64,000 nt of DNA, taken from the NCBI GenBank assembly GCA_016779205.1, contig JADHOC010000021.1, positions 1-64,000 of the forward strand, given 5' to 3'. The notes beneath the pieces were generated by a model, which had not been told where the DNA came from, ran no database searches, and saw nothing but the letters and a program-made list of their open reading frames with translations. The position numbers were made by a program, and so were the translations under genes. The number at the start of each line of letters is the position of its first letter. Position 1 is the first letter of the stretch. The DNA is from Planctomycetota bacterium (lineage in GTDB: Bacteria > Planctomycetota > UBA1135 > GCA-002686595). Shown here in pieces: positions 44,972 through 55,400 of this stretch.

Positions 44972-45991
44972 CTAGATGTGGTGCACCGGGCCCGTCCCCG
45001 CGGCGGCGGCGAGGATCGTGCGGCGGACGTAGACGGGGACCATCTCCCGTCGGTAGGCGGCGTCCCCGGGGATGTTGTCCATGGGCTTGGCCTGTCGATG
45101 GGCCAGGTCCGCGACGGCCCCGGCCGCGTGCTCGAAGCCCGCGGTCCCGATCTTCTGACCCGCCAGGGCGTCGGCCACCCCCTTGATCCGCAGGGGTCGT
45201 GCCACCAGCGCGACGCACACCACGTCGGCGTCGACGACGGCGTCGCCGTCGAGGTCGAGGCGGATCGCGCAGCCGAACAGGGGGTAGTCGATGGAGCCCC
45301 GGTCACGGAGCTTGCCGTAGGCGCCGCGGTGCCCCGGGGCCTGGGGAGGGACGTGGATGTGGGTCAGGAGCGCCCCGCGCCCGACGCCTTTGTTCCAGAT
45401 CCCGTCGGCCTTCCAGAGGTCATCGATCTTCAGGGTCTGGGCCCCGCCCTCGCCGGCGAACTCGAGGTCCGCGCCCAGGGACATCAACGTCGGAGCGGTG
45501 TCGTTGGACGCGGCCGCCACGCACTTGCGGCCGCCGGCGACCACGTGGCAGACGGTGCCGTCCTTCTTGAGGCAGTAGCCCAGGGACTTCCGCCAGAAGT
45601 GGGTCTGGTTGTACCACTGGCAGCGGGTGTCGAGCATGACGTTGCCGCCCGCCGTGCCCATGGTCCGAAGCTGTGGGCCGGCGACGAGGGAGGCCGCCTG
45701 GGCGAGCGCGGGCGCCCGGGAGATCACGGCCTCGCTGGCGGCCATGTCCGCGAGCGTGGTCATGGCGCCGATCCGCAGGCCCCCCTCGGCGGTCTCCGTG
45801 ACGCCCCTGAGGTCCGCCACGTGCGCGAGGCTCACCACGACCTCGGGCTCGAAGAGCCCGTGCTTCATGTTGGGCAGCAGGTCGGTCCCGCCGGCCACGA
45901 CCATGGCCTTGTCGCCGTGCTCCTCGAGGAGCGCGGTGACGCCGCCGATCTCGGTGGGCTCCTCGAGCCTGAACTTGGGGAGGCGCAGCAT
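44972..45991 (-). CDS. FAD/[4Fe-4S] subunit, 4-hydroxybenzoyl-CoA reductase type
   Basis: 339 aa medium subunit of a xanthine-oxidase-family enzyme. AMVVAGGTDLLPNMKHG is the FAD loop, and AGPQLRTMGTAGGNV the second FAD motif. A 40-residue insert with four Cys (in TRCQWYN, LGYCLKK, TVCHVVAG and GRKCVAA) matches the extra [4Fe-4S] loop that sets 4-hydroxybenzoyl-CoA reductase beta subunits apart from xanthine and CO dehydrogenases. Shares one base with the large subunit gene. Confidence 0.82.
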   Translation of the reverse strand: MLRLPKFRLEEPTEIGGVTALLEEHGDKAMVVAGGTDLLPNMKHGLFEPEVVVSLAHVADLRGVTETAEGGLRIGAMTTLADMAASEAVISRAPALAQAASLVAGPQLRTMGTAGGNVMLDTRCQWYNQTHFWRKSLGYCLKKDGTVCHVVAGGRKCVAAASNDTAPTLMSLGADLEFAGEGGAQTLKIDDLWKADGIWNKGVGRGALLTHIHVPPQAPGHRGAYGKLRDRGSIDYPLFGCAIRLDLDGDAVVDADVVCVALVARPLRIKGVADALAGQKIGTAGFEHAAGAVADLAHRQAKPMDNIPGDAAYRREMVPVYVRRTILAAAAGTGPVHHI

Positions 45992-48363
45992 CAGCCCAGC
46001 CCTCCCTTGGAGTCCATGGCCGTCGCCGCGCCGCCGCCGGCCTCGCGCTCACGCTTCTCACGCAGGGCGGCGAGCACCTTCGCCGGCGTGAACGGGAGCT
46101 CCCTGAGGCGGATACCGACGGCGTCGTGGATGGCGTTGGCGAGGGCGGGGATCGCCGAGTGCAGCGGGCCCTCGCCGGCCTCCTTCGCTCCGTACGGCCC
46201 CTCGGGGTCGATGCTCTCGACGATGAAGGTCTCGATGTCTGGGGTGTCGATGGCGGTGGGGAGGCGGTAGTCCAGCAGCGACGGGCCGCTGTGGAGGCCG
46301 AAGCGGTTGACCTTGTGCTCCTCGAGGAGGGCCTCGGCGATGCCCATGTACACCGACCCCTCGATCTGACCAGCGACCAGGCGCGGGTTGAGGGCGCGCC
46401 CGCAGTCGTGGGCGCACCAGACCTTGGGGACGGTGATCCGGCCCGTCTCCTCGTCCACGTCCACCTCGACCACGTGGGCCGTGAAGGAGTAGGCCGGCGA
46501 CGCGCCGATCGTGCCCCCGCGGTAGTCGCCGCCGAGGGTGGGGGTGTTGTAGGAACCGGTGGAGCCGAGGGTGTCGAAGCGGGCCTCGGCGAGCTCGAAG
46601 GCCTCGCGGGTGGTGAGCACCTGCTCGGGGTCCTCGAGGTCGATGACCCTGCCCTCCATCAGCCGCACGCGCCGCTCCTCGACCTCCCACTTCTCCGCCA
46701 CGGCCGTGACGACCTTCGCCCGCAGCTTGCGCGCGGCGTCGATGGTGGCGTTGCCGACCATGAAGGTCACCCGGCTCGAGTAAGCGCCGAGGTCCACGGG
46801 GCACAGGTCCGAGTCCGCGGCGATGACGCGCACGTCCTCGTGGTCCATGCCCAGCTCCTCCGCGACGAGGTAGCGGACCACCGAGCTCGAGCCCTGCCCG
46901 ATGTCGTTGGCGCCGCTGAAGACGGTCACGAGGCCGGACCGGTCGACCTTGAGCTGGATGCCCGCCTGGGGCATCTCGTTCGGGTAGATCGGGTAGTTGG
47001 TGCCCGAGATGTACATGGAGCCCGCGATCCCGAGGCCGCGCCCGCGGGGGAGCTGGCCCCGGCGCTCGGTCCAGCCCGAGCCGCGCTCGACCTTGTCGAG
47101 GCACTCCATGAAGCCGCTCGAGGTGATGCGCTGACCGTTGACGGTCTTGGTGTGCTCCCCGTGGAAGTTCTTGCGGCGGATCTCGATGGGGTCGATGCCC
47201 AGCTGCTCGGCGACCTCGTCCAGCTGGCACTCGAAGGCGAAGCGCGGCTGCACGGAGCCGTGCCCGCGCTTCGGGCCGCACGGCGGCTTGTTCGTGAACA
47301 CCCGGGTCGAGTCGAACCGGTAGGACGGGAAGTCGTAGGGGCCGGAGAGTAGCTGCCCCGAGTAGTAGGTGGTCACCAGCCCGAAGGAGCTGTACGACCC
47401 GCCGTCGATCAGGATCTTGGCGTCGACCCCGGTGATCTTGCCGTCCTTGGTGGCGCTCGTGCGGTAGTCGAGCTCCATGGGGTGGCGGCCGCGGTGGGCG
47501 TAGAAGACCTCCTCGCGGGTCCACAGCATCTTCACGGGCCGGCCGGTCACCTGGGCGAGCTTGGCGACGCAGAACTCGAGGCTGAAGGGGTCGGACTTCC
47601 CGCCGAACGCCCCGCCGAGGCAGGGCTGGATCACGCGGATCCGCTGGGGCTCCCACTCGAGGACACGGGCCAGGGCCCGGTGGACGTAGTGGGAGATCTG
47701 CGTGGAGGACCACAGGGTCAAGACCCCGTCCGGGGCGACCCGCGCGACCGCGCAGTGGGGCTCGATCGCCGCGTGGGTGGAGCCGTGGAAGCGGTAGGAG
47801 CCCTCGACCACGAGGTCCGCGCCCTCGCGCGCGCCGTCCACGTCGCCGAACTCCAGCTCCACGTGCTTGGAGACGTTGTTCTCCTTGCGGTTCTTGTGGA
47901 TCTGCGGCGCGTCCCGCTCGAGGGACTCCCGCGGGTCGAGGAACGCGTGCAGCTCCTCGTACTCCACGTCGATCAGCTCGAGTGCCGCGTTGGCGGTGTC
48001 CTCATCCACGGCGGCGACCGCCGCGACCTCGTCGCCGATGAAGCGGACCTTCTCGGTGGCGAGGGCCGTCTCGTCGGGGGTCCAGGGGATGACGCCGTAC
48101 TGGATGGAGAGGTCCGCGCCGGTGATCACGGCGTGCACGCCGGGGAGGGCCATGGCCCGCGAGGTGTCGATGGAGACGATCCTCGCGTGGGCGTGGGGGC
48201 TGCGCAGGGTCTTGGCGTGGAGCATCCCGGGGAGCTGGATGTCGTCGGCGTAGACCGCCTCGCCGGTGGCCTTCGCCACGCCGTCGATCTTGCGGTGGCT
48301 CTTGCCGACGACCCGGAACTCCTCCCAGGGGGCGTCGACGCCGTGGATGTCTCGCGCCGCCAT
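45991..48363 (-). CDS. Molybdopterin large subunit, 4-hydroxybenzoyl-CoA reductase type
   Basis: 790 aa. The N-terminal GKSHRKIDGVAKATGEAVYADD is followed by molybdopterin-binding segments QPCLGGAFGGKSD, CGPKRGHGSVQPRFAFE and IGQGSSSV, and the C-terminal GAKEAGEGPLHSAIPALANAI with the catalytic Glu. Together with the small and medium subunits it forms an alpha2-beta2-gamma2 Mo enzyme. 4-Hydroxybenzoyl-CoA reduction is suggested by the beta subunit; another phenolic, nicotinate-like or aldehyde substrate remains possible. No aromatic-CoA ligase or ring reductase genes are nearby. Confidence 0.85.
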   Translation of the reverse strand: MAARDIHGVDAPWEEFRVVGKSHRKIDGVAKATGEAVYADDIQLPGMLHAKTLRSPHAHARIVSIDTSRAMALPGVHAVITGADLSIQYGVIPWTPDETALATEKVRFIGDEVAAVAAVDEDTANAALELIDVEYEELHAFLDPRESLERDAPQIHKNRKENNVSKHVELEFGDVDGAREGADLVVEGSYRFHGSTHAAIEPHCAVARVAPDGVLTLWSSTQISHYVHRALARVLEWEPQRIRVIQPCLGGAFGGKSDPFSLEFCVAKLAQVTGRPVKMLWTREEVFYAHRGRHPMELDYRTSATKDGKITGVDAKILIDGGSYSSFGLVTTYYSGQLLSGPYDFPSYRFDSTRVFTNKPPCGPKRGHGSVQPRFAFECQLDEVAEQLGIDPIEIRRKNFHGEHTKTVNGQRITSSGFMECLDKVERGSGWTERRGQLPRGRGLGIAGSMYISGTNYPIYPNEMPQAGIQLKVDRSGLVTVFSGANDIGQGSSSVVRYLVAEELGMDHEDVRVIAADSDLCPVDLGAYSSRVTFMVGNATIDAARKLRAKVVTAVAEKWEVEERRVRLMEGRVIDLEDPEQVLTTREAFELAEARFDTLGSTGSYNTPTLGGDYRGGTIGASPAYSFTAHVVEVDVDEETGRITVPKVWCAHDCGRALNPRLVAGQIEGSVYMGIAEALLEEHKVNRFGLHSGPSLLDYRLPTAIDTPDIETFIVESIDPEGPYGAKEAGEGPLHSAIPALANAIHDAVGIRLRELPFTPAKVLAALREKREREAGGGAATAMDSKGGLG

Positions 48364-48938
48364 CAGAGGGCCTCCTCGCGCAGGTGCTCGCGGTCCTCGA
48401 CCCAGCTCGGCCGAGGGGTGTCGGCGCCGGTGGACTCCGCGATGGCGGTCTCCACGGCCTCGATGATCTGGGTGTAGCCCGTGCAGCGGCACAGGTTGCC
48501 GGACAGGGCCTTCTGGATCTCCTCGCGGCTCGGGTCCGGCGTCCGGTCCAGCAGCGCCCGGGCGGACAGCATCATGCCCGGCTGGCAGAAGCCGCACTGG
48601 AGGGCGCCGCAGCGATCGAAGGCGTCCTGGACGGGGTCCACTCCGCCGGTCGCGGTGCCCTCGGGGGCGCCGCTGCGCTTGAGGTGGGCAGGCCGGAGGC
48701 CCTCGATGGTCTGGACCGAGCACCCCTGGGCCTGGGAGCCGAGGGTGAGGCAGGAGAGCACCGGCTTGCCGTCCACCAGGACGGTGCAAGCGCCGCAGTC
48801 GCCCTTGTCGCAGCCCTGCTTGGAGCCGGTCAGTCCGAGCCGGTAGCGGAGGACCTCAAGGAGGGTCCAGTGGTCTGGCGCCGCGGTCTCTTGGCGGTCG
48901 CCGTTGACGTCGAGGGTCAGCACGCGCATGGGCGACAT
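48363..48938 (-). CDS. [2Fe-2S] small subunit of the molybdenum hydroxylase
   Basis: 191 aa. The plant-type ferredoxin cluster is ligated by Cys in GCDKGDCGACTVLVDG and VLSC, the second cluster by CGFCQPGMM and CRCTGY. It passes electrons between the Mo site and the FAD/[4Fe-4S] subunit. It is the first gene of the operon; each junction shares one base. A second ATG three codons in is an equally good start. The C-terminal tail after about residue 165 is slightly longer than usual. Confidence 0.88.
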   Translation of the reverse strand: MSPMRVLTLDVNGDRQETAAPDHWTLLEVLRYRLGLTGSKQGCDKGDCGACTVLVDGKPVLSCLTLGSQAQGCSVQTIEGLRPAHLKRSGAPEGTATGGVDPVQDAFDRCGALQCGFCQPGMMLSARALLDRTPDPSREEIQKALSGNLCRCTGYTQIIEAVETAIAESTGADTPRPSWVEDREHLREEAL

Positions 48939-49017
48939 TGTCCGGATCCTGGGCCCGGAGGCACCCCCAAATCCGGCGCTCGGTGGAGGGACGTGCGGTC
49001 ACTGCCCGAAAAACGAC

Positions 49018-49054
49018 GCCTCCCCCCGACCCGCGCACGGATTCGGGGGGAGGC
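49018..49054 (-). terminator. Intrinsic terminator for the gene at 49095-50063
   Basis: A perfect 12-bp stem (49018-49029 with 49043-49054) and 13-nt loop are followed on the minus strand by a T5 tract (complement of 49009-49013). It lies 41 bp past the stop of the minus-strand gene. Confidence 0.85.
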
Positions 49055-49094
49055 GGTGGTCCCGGAAGGCCGGGCCCCGTGGGGGGGCGGACCC

Positions 49095-50063
49095 TCAGGG
49101 GCGGTAGTCGCGGCCCTTCAGGAGGGCGCGGGCGATCTCGTCCTGGCCAGCGAGGCCGAGGTGGTGGTCGAAGGCTCGCTGCTCGGCCTCGTACCTCGGG
49201 CGGGATTCGTCCGGCTCGTGGTGCCCCAGGTCCGCCACGATGGAGCCGAGGGCCGACTCGTGGTAGCGGAAGAGGAAGGCGATGATGGCCATGGCCTCCG
49301 CCTGCATCACGGCGTCCGCGTCCATCCCGCCGTTGAGCCTGAAGAGGTCGAGCTCCCAGCCTTCCTCGGAGGCGCGTCGGGACACCTCCTGTTGGACCGA
49401 GCGGAGGGTCCGCAGCTCGCCGTGGATCAGGGCCCGGCTGGAGGAGCGCTCCGCCACGAGGCTGGCGATCCCGTCGTTCATCCAGCGGGAGAGGAACGGC
49501 TGCTCCGTGCTCATGATCTTCGAGGCCACAGCCTCCACGAGGCGGGCGTCCACCTCCCGGCGGGCGGTGGCGTCGCCCTCCTCGAGGTAGGCGCCGAACT
49601 GCTGGTCGACCTCGAGGGCGCGGGCTCCCTTGAGGGCGGTGGCGAGGTCCGTGTCCGAGGTGGCCCGGAGGATGACCACCGGCTCGGAGCCCGGGCTCAG
49701 GAAGGGGGCCAGGGAGCGTACGGTGCGCTCGACGAGGGCGGCGCTCGTGCTGAAGCGCTGGAAGCGCTCGGCGTCGGAGAGCAGCACGACCCGCTGGTCC
49801 TGGTCGAGATCGATGCGGTAGCCGCGGCGGCTCGCGAAGTCGTACCAGCGGCTGATGGCGACACGCGTGGCGGCGCCGAGGGCCTCACGGCGCCGCTCGT
49901 CCTCGTTGATGAGCTTGCCGTCCCAGCGGATCTCCGCGGGCGAGGCCGTGTGGGTGGTCTTCTGGGCCGCTGCCCGGGCGGGGTGGACCTCGTCCCCGAA
50001 CTGCATCAGGAGGGTCGCGGTGAGGATGAGGAGGCCTGTGGGGAGGATCGCCCTTGTGAACAT
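49095..50063 (-). CDS. Secreted protein, degenerate peptidase-like
   Basis: 322 aa. The N-terminal hydrophobic stretch (ILPTGLLILTATLL) ends near ARAAA, a plausible signal peptide. The body is helical. WMNDGIASLVAER resembles the Trp-x-Asn-Glu-Gly helix that follows the zinc motif in gluzincin (peptidase MA) proteins, but no HExxH is present, so it would be inactive as a metalloprotease. It is a single-gene unit with its own terminator. No firm family. Confidence 0.65.
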   Translation of the reverse strand: MFTRAILPTGLLILTATLLMQFGDEVHPARAAAQKTTHTASPAEIRWDGKLINEDERRREALGAATRVAISRWYDFASRRGYRIDLDQDQRVVLLSDAERFQRFSTSAALVERTVRSLAPFLSPGSEPVVILRATSDTDLATALKGARALEVDQQFGAYLEEGDATARREVDARLVEAVASKIMSTEQPFLSRWMNDGIASLVAERSSSRALIHGELRTLRSVQQEVSRRASEEGWELDLFRLNGGMDADAVMQAEAMAIIAFLFRYHESALGSIVADLGHHEPDESRPRYEAEQRAFDHHLGLAGQDEIARALLKGRDYRP

Positions 50064-50257
50064 CTGTCTACGGGGGTGGTTGGCAGGTCGCGAGTCGATG
50101 GGGCGCTGGCCCAGAGGCCGCCGCGCACGCCGCTGCCTTGCCCCCGGTATCGGCCCCCCAGGACACCCGGCTGGAGCCCTCGACGGGTCCAGCGGGGCGT
50201 CACGGCTCGCTCCGCGTCAACCTCTCGGATCGGGACACCCCGCGGGCCCCGAGGGGC

Positions 50258-52357
50258 TCATTCCGCGCCCACGTGCTCCGCGATCGCCGCGAGGAAGAGC
50301 GGGCCCAGGTCGGCCGCCTTCTTCTCGCCCACGCCCTTGAGGGCGAGGAACGCCTCCGGGGTCCGGGGCTTGTGAGCCGCCATGTGGGCCAGGGTGCGGT
50401 CGTTGAAGAGGATGTAGGGGGGCACGCCGCGCTCCGAGGCGAGGCTGCGCCGGAGCTTGCGGAGCGCCTCGAACAGGGAGGCGTCCACGTCCAGGGACTC
50501 CTCGCTCGCGACGGCCTCGACGGAGCTGCCCCGGCGGCGGGAGCTCTTCTTGGCCTGGATCCGCGGGACCAGCAGGGTCACCGCCTCATCGCCGCGCATC
50601 ACCTCGACGCCGGAGGCGGTGAGGTGGAGGGTCGGGTAGTTCCCCGACGCCACGCCGATGTGCCCCTGGGCCACCAGCTGGTCGATCCAGGCGCGGATCT
50701 CGCTGGCGGCGTTCTCGCGCATGATCCCGTAGGTGGTGAGCTGGTCGTGCCCCTTCTGGCGGACGCGCTGGGTGTCAGCGCCCCGGAGCACCTCGGTCAC
50801 GTGGGCGGCTCCGTAGCGCTGGTCGCAGCGGACCACGCACGAGAGGATCATCTGGGCCACGCGCTGGCTATCGTCCACCTGGCGGAGCTCGCCGTGGCAC
50901 ACATCGCACGCGCCGCACTTGCCCTCGGCCAGCTCGCCGCCGAAGTACTCCACGAGGAACCGGTGCCGGCAGAGCCCGCCGTTGGCGAAGTTCCAGAGCT
51001 CTCCGAGCCGATCGAGGGATCCGGCGAGCTCGTCCATGGCGCCCTCGACCCCCTCCATCTCGGCCTCCTGGGCGCTGCGCTCCATGATCCCCTTCCAGCC
51101 CTGGAAGTCCGATCCGCTGTAGAGCATCAGGCACTCGGAGGGGAGCCCGTCGCGCCCGGCGCGGCCGGTCTCCTGGCTGTACTGCTCGACGCCCTTGGGC
51201 AGGCTCGCGTGGACGACGAAGCGGACGTCCGGCCGGTCGATCCCCATGCCGAATGCGACGGTGGCCACCACCACGTCGAGGCCCTCTCCCAGGAAGGCCT
51301 CCTGGATCCGCGCGCGCTCCGAGGAGTCGAGGCCCGCGTGGTAGGGCATGGCCCGAACGCCCGCGCGGGCGAGCTCCCGGGCGAGCTTCTCGGTGTCCTT
51401 GCGGCGGATGCAGTAGACGATGCCCGCCTCGTCAGGGTGGCGGCGGACGACCTCCATGACCTGCTCGAAGAGGTCGAGCCTGGGGACGACCCGGTAGGTG
51501 AGGTTCGGCCGGTCGAAGTCGCCCACGACCCGCACGGGGTCCTTCAGCCCGAGCTCCTCCTCGATGTCGCCCCGGACCCTGGGGGTCGCGGTCGCCGTGA
51601 GGGCGATGATGGGGACCTCGGGGCAGCGCGCTCGGAGCTCGCCGAGCTGGCGATACTCCGGACGGAAGTCGTGCCCCCAGTGGCTGATGCAGTGGGCCTC
51701 GTCCACGGCGATGGAGCTGAGACCGGCGCGCTCGAGCTCCCCGTGGAAGCCCTCCACGGCGAGCCTCTCGGGAGAAACGAAGAGGATGTCCAGCTCGCGG
51801 CGGTCGAGGGCGCCTCGGACCGCGGAGCGCTCATCGTCGTCAAGGGCGCTGCTCAGCATCGCTGCGCGGACGCCGTTGGCGAGGAGCCCGTCGAGCTGAT
51901 CCTTCATCAGCGCGATGAGCGGGCTGACCACCAGGGTCAGGCCGGGGCGAACCAGGGCCGGAGCCTGGTAGCAGAGGCTCTTGCCCCCTCCCGTGGGGAG
52001 GATCACCAGGACGTCCCGACCCTCGAGGGACGCGCGCATGGCCTCGTCCTGGTAGGGGCGTAGCCCGGGGAAGCCCCAGGTCTCGTCCACGCGCTGCAGG
52101 AGCTCCTCCATGGCCGCGTCGACGTCCTCGACGGGGCCCGGGGGAGCGAGGGGCTCGGGCGCGCGGGTGTCGGCCAGGAACCAGCCGTCGTCGTAGTCCC
52201 GGGCGGGGCCGCCGCCGGTGGGCGCTGCGGGGGCGGCGTCGTCTCCCTCGAAGAGCCCCGCGATCTCATGGGCCGAGGGCTCGGGCTCCGCAGACGCCCC
52301 CTCCAGCTCCCAGGGGCTCGCGCCCCCGAGGCCTGCGTCGTCGCCGGTGCCTCTCAT
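50258..52357 (-). CDS. recQ: ATP-dependent DNA helicase RecQ, full length
   Basis: 699 aa. After an acidic N-terminal extension of about 90 residues comes the full RecQ layout: LPTGGGKSLCYQAP, DEAHCISHWGHDFRPEY, TATATP, FGMGIDRPDVRF and TGRAGRDG; a zinc site (CRHRFLVEYF...CGACDVC); a winged-helix RQC domain (RYGAAHVTEVLRG); and HRDC (TLAHMAAHKPRTPEAFLALKGVG). It unwinds DNA in recombination and fork repair. The N-terminal extension is Glu/Ala/Pro rich and probably disordered. Confidence 0.93.
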   Translation of the reverse strand: MRGTGDDAGLGGASPWELEGASAEPEPSAHEIAGLFEGDDAAPAAPTGGGPARDYDDGWFLADTRAPEPLAPPGPVEDVDAAMEELLQRVDETWGFPGLRPYQDEAMRASLEGRDVLVILPTGGGKSLCYQAPALVRPGLTLVVSPLIALMKDQLDGLLANGVRAAMLSSALDDDERSAVRGALDRRELDILFVSPERLAVEGFHGELERAGLSSIAVDEAHCISHWGHDFRPEYRQLGELRARCPEVPIIALTATATPRVRGDIEEELGLKDPVRVVGDFDRPNLTYRVVPRLDLFEQVMEVVRRHPDEAGIVYCIRRKDTEKLARELARAGVRAMPYHAGLDSSERARIQEAFLGEGLDVVVATVAFGMGIDRPDVRFVVHASLPKGVEQYSQETGRAGRDGLPSECLMLYSGSDFQGWKGIMERSAQEAEMEGVEGAMDELAGSLDRLGELWNFANGGLCRHRFLVEYFGGELAEGKCGACDVCHGELRQVDDSQRVAQMILSCVVRCDQRYGAAHVTEVLRGADTQRVRQKGHDQLTTYGIMRENAASEIRAWIDQLVAQGHIGVASGNYPTLHLTASGVEVMRGDEAVTLLVPRIQAKKSSRRRGSSVEAVASEESLDVDASLFEALRKLRRSLASERGVPPYILFNDRTLAHMAAHKPRTPEAFLALKGVGEKKAADLGPLFLAAIAEHVGAE

Positions 52358-52453
52358 CGATTCCCCCTGTTCACGGATACCCCACGCTCACGGGGACCGA
52401 TCCCAACGCATCGCGGTGGCGGTTCAAGACAATCCGCGCGGAAGTCTCGCGGC

Positions 52454-55400
52454 TCAGTCCGATTCGGTCGTCGGCAGCGTCACTTCGACGCGCTGGAGAT
52501 CCCCCGAGCGGGCCCAGATCGCGCGGCTCGTGGCGGCGTCGATCTCCGCCCCTTCGCAGCGCGTGCGGGTCCCGTCCACGGCGACCAGGTCGACCCCCGG
52601 GGAGGCCCCCCGTCGGATGATGAAGGGGACCCCGCAGTGGGAGATGGCCAGGGCTCCGGTGGGAACCTCGATCGCCTCGCCCGACGGGCTCCGCAGGGAG
52701 CCAGCGGTGTCGCGGAGCTCCCCCTCGTGGAGGAGGGACCCGTCGAACTGGATCTGGCCCTCGCGGATGCGGAGGCCAACCTCGCCGAGCCGGGAGAGGA
52801 GGTCCTCCTTGACCTGCCCGCTCATGCCCGGCTGGCGGGCGCCGCCGTCGGCCTGGGAGTGGGAGTAGGGCTCGGTGGGGAAGGCCCCGAACTCCTCGGG
52901 GGACTTGTGGGTCCCCAGCCCCGCGCGGGCCGCCCGGTAGTGCCGGCGGAGCGCCTCGCAGACCTCCTCCGGCTCGCCCTGGTCGACCGCGCACCACAGG
53001 GTCTCCTGGATCGCCAGGATCAGCTTCGAGGTCATGTGCCAGAAGGTGCACCCGAGCCCCTCGTAGCCGAAGAAGGTGCCCGAGCGCCCGGTGAAGGCCG
53101 CGTGGTCGAAGACCTCCTCGTACTCGCCCAGGAGGGCCTCCCGGTCACGCTCCACCGAGGCGGCCAGGCGACCGTCCTCGAGTGCCTCGAGGGCGGAGGA
53201 CAGCGCAGCGGCGCTCTTGAGCCCGGGGGCGAAGCGTAGGCACTCGGCCCCGGAGCGGATGACGCTCCGGTCTCCGGCCTCGAGCAGCTCCTTGATGAGC
53301 GGCACGCGCTCCTCTGCGCCCTCCTTGAGCACCCCCTTGTCCAGGAGACCGGGGAGCTCCCGGTCCGGGTAGAGGAGGTAGGTGTCCAGGTCGGAGCGGT
53401 GGAGCGGGCTCTCTCGCAGCGCATCCAGGAGCGCGACCGCGTCGGCCCCGCGCACGATCCCCGCCGAGAGCGCAGCCACCTGGCCCTCGAGCATGAGGGG
53501 CAGGTGACGGATGCCTACCTCGCCCTCGGTGAACGCGACGAGGTCGTACCCGTGGAAGAGGCCGTCCTCCCGGACGTTGGCGGCGGCGGTGGCCTTCAGC
53601 CACTCACCCGCGGCGGCGAAGAGCCGCTGCAGCAGCTCGAGCGGCGCCGTCTCCAGCCCATCCTCGGCGTCGCCATAGACGGCGGCTCGGTGGCGCTCGC
53701 CCGCCCGGCCGAGGGCCTCGGTGGTCGCCCAGCGGGCCGCCGGCTGGACCGTCGCCGTCGCGGCATCGCCGGACTCCAGCGCCTCGACGATCTCCGCCAG
53801 GAAGCGGCCGGTCCGCGCGGAGAGCGAGAGGGGAGCGGCGCCCTCGAAGAGCCCCGAGAGGACCTCGGCGTGGCGGAACATGGCGCAGGTGGTGACGATC
53901 GACGCCCCCGAACCCACCAGGGCGTTGTTCGCATCGTTCCACTCGGGACGCTGGGCGTTCATCCAGATCCCCGCGCCGGGCACGAGGTTGGAGAGCTTGG
54001 CCAGGAAGGGGACGAGCAGCTTCTCCTCGAGCGTCGTGCGCACGAGGCCGCCCCCGGCGTCGTGGACGAGCTTGCCGTCGGCGCCCTCACGGTCCACGCG
54101 CTCGCCCGCGACCCACGCGCGGTCGTTGTCGTAGTCCACCGTCGACTGCGGGTTGCGCACGAGGTCGTCGAAGCCGCGGATGCGGTAGGGGACGTCCGCG
54201 TGCACGAAGATGCTGCGGCCGAAGAGCTGCCCCATGCGTCCGGGGTAGTGCTCCTCGAGGCGCTCGATGAGGCGGGTCAGGTAGACGATCTGGTGGTCGC
54301 CCCAGTAGCCGATGTACGACCAGGGGTCATTGGGGTCGTGCACCTCCCAGTCCAGCCCCTCGCTGGTGATGCGATAGGGGTTGTAGCCGTCGGCGGTGCT
54401 GGCGTTGAGGAAGCGGATGATGAAGGCTTCCAGGTAGGTGGGGTTGGCGAGCCCGAGCGCCTCCCAGTTCTGGAAGATGTCGCGCCAGTTGCCCTGGTAG
54501 CCGAAGGTCAGCTCGCCGTGTTCTCCGCGGACGTCGATGGAGAATGTGTTCCACGGGCGGCTCGGGTCGCCGTGACGCCGGCTGAAGGCGAGGGGCAGGA
54601 ACTCGCGCAGGTGGCGCTCGAGGTCCGGGTCGGCGGAGGAGTCCTCGATGAGCTCGCCCACCGTCCACTCCTCGGGCCAGCCGGAGATCCGGTCCACGTT
54701 GCGCGCGAACACCGCCGGGGCCACCGTGGCGAGGTGCTCGATGAAGGCCGCGCGCGGCTGCCGCGTCCCGAGGGGGAAGAGCCCGCCGCGCATCGTGTTG
54801 TAGAGCGTGTTCGCCGCGTGCCTTGCGTCCTCGGCGTCGCTCGCGGTGCATTGGACGCCGTCCGCGTTGGCGAGGAGCTCAAGCAGGGTCTCCCGGCTCT
54901 CGTGCACGCCCGCGAGGATGTCCGCGCCCGGATCCTCGGAGTCGAGCTGCCACGCGAGCAGCGCCTCCACGTCGTCGGCGCTTCGGTCGAGCTCCAGGGC
55001 CATCACCCAGTCCGCGCTCTCGCCCGGCCCGAGCTCGAGGGCCTGCTCGATGAGGAACGCGCTGCGCTTGCCCCGCACGAGGTTCTCCTCGGTGAGGGCC
55101 TCTCCGCGCCGGAACCTGTCCTGCTGCGCGGCGCTGAGCAGGCGCGTCCCCGGGGCAGAGCACCAGGCGGTGGTGGAGGAGAGGCTCTCGCTCGGCTCGG
55201 CCCGGTCCACGGGGATCGAGCCCAGGCCAAACAGCGCGACGCCGTCGGCGAGCTCGGAGAACCGGTAGGCGTCCACGAGCACGCTGTAGGCGTCCATCAT
55301 GGACTTCTCGATCGCCGGGGGCATGACGTCGAGGACGCCGTCGAGCACGTCGAGGTGGCGGGCGGTCTCGCCCGTGTTGGTCACGCGGACGGTCCGGACG

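Noticed and set aside
48384..50375. Plus-strand open frame of about 660 codons
   Set aside because: It lies antisense to the [2Fe-2S] subunit and the secreted protein, crosses a clear minus-strand terminator and has no domain.
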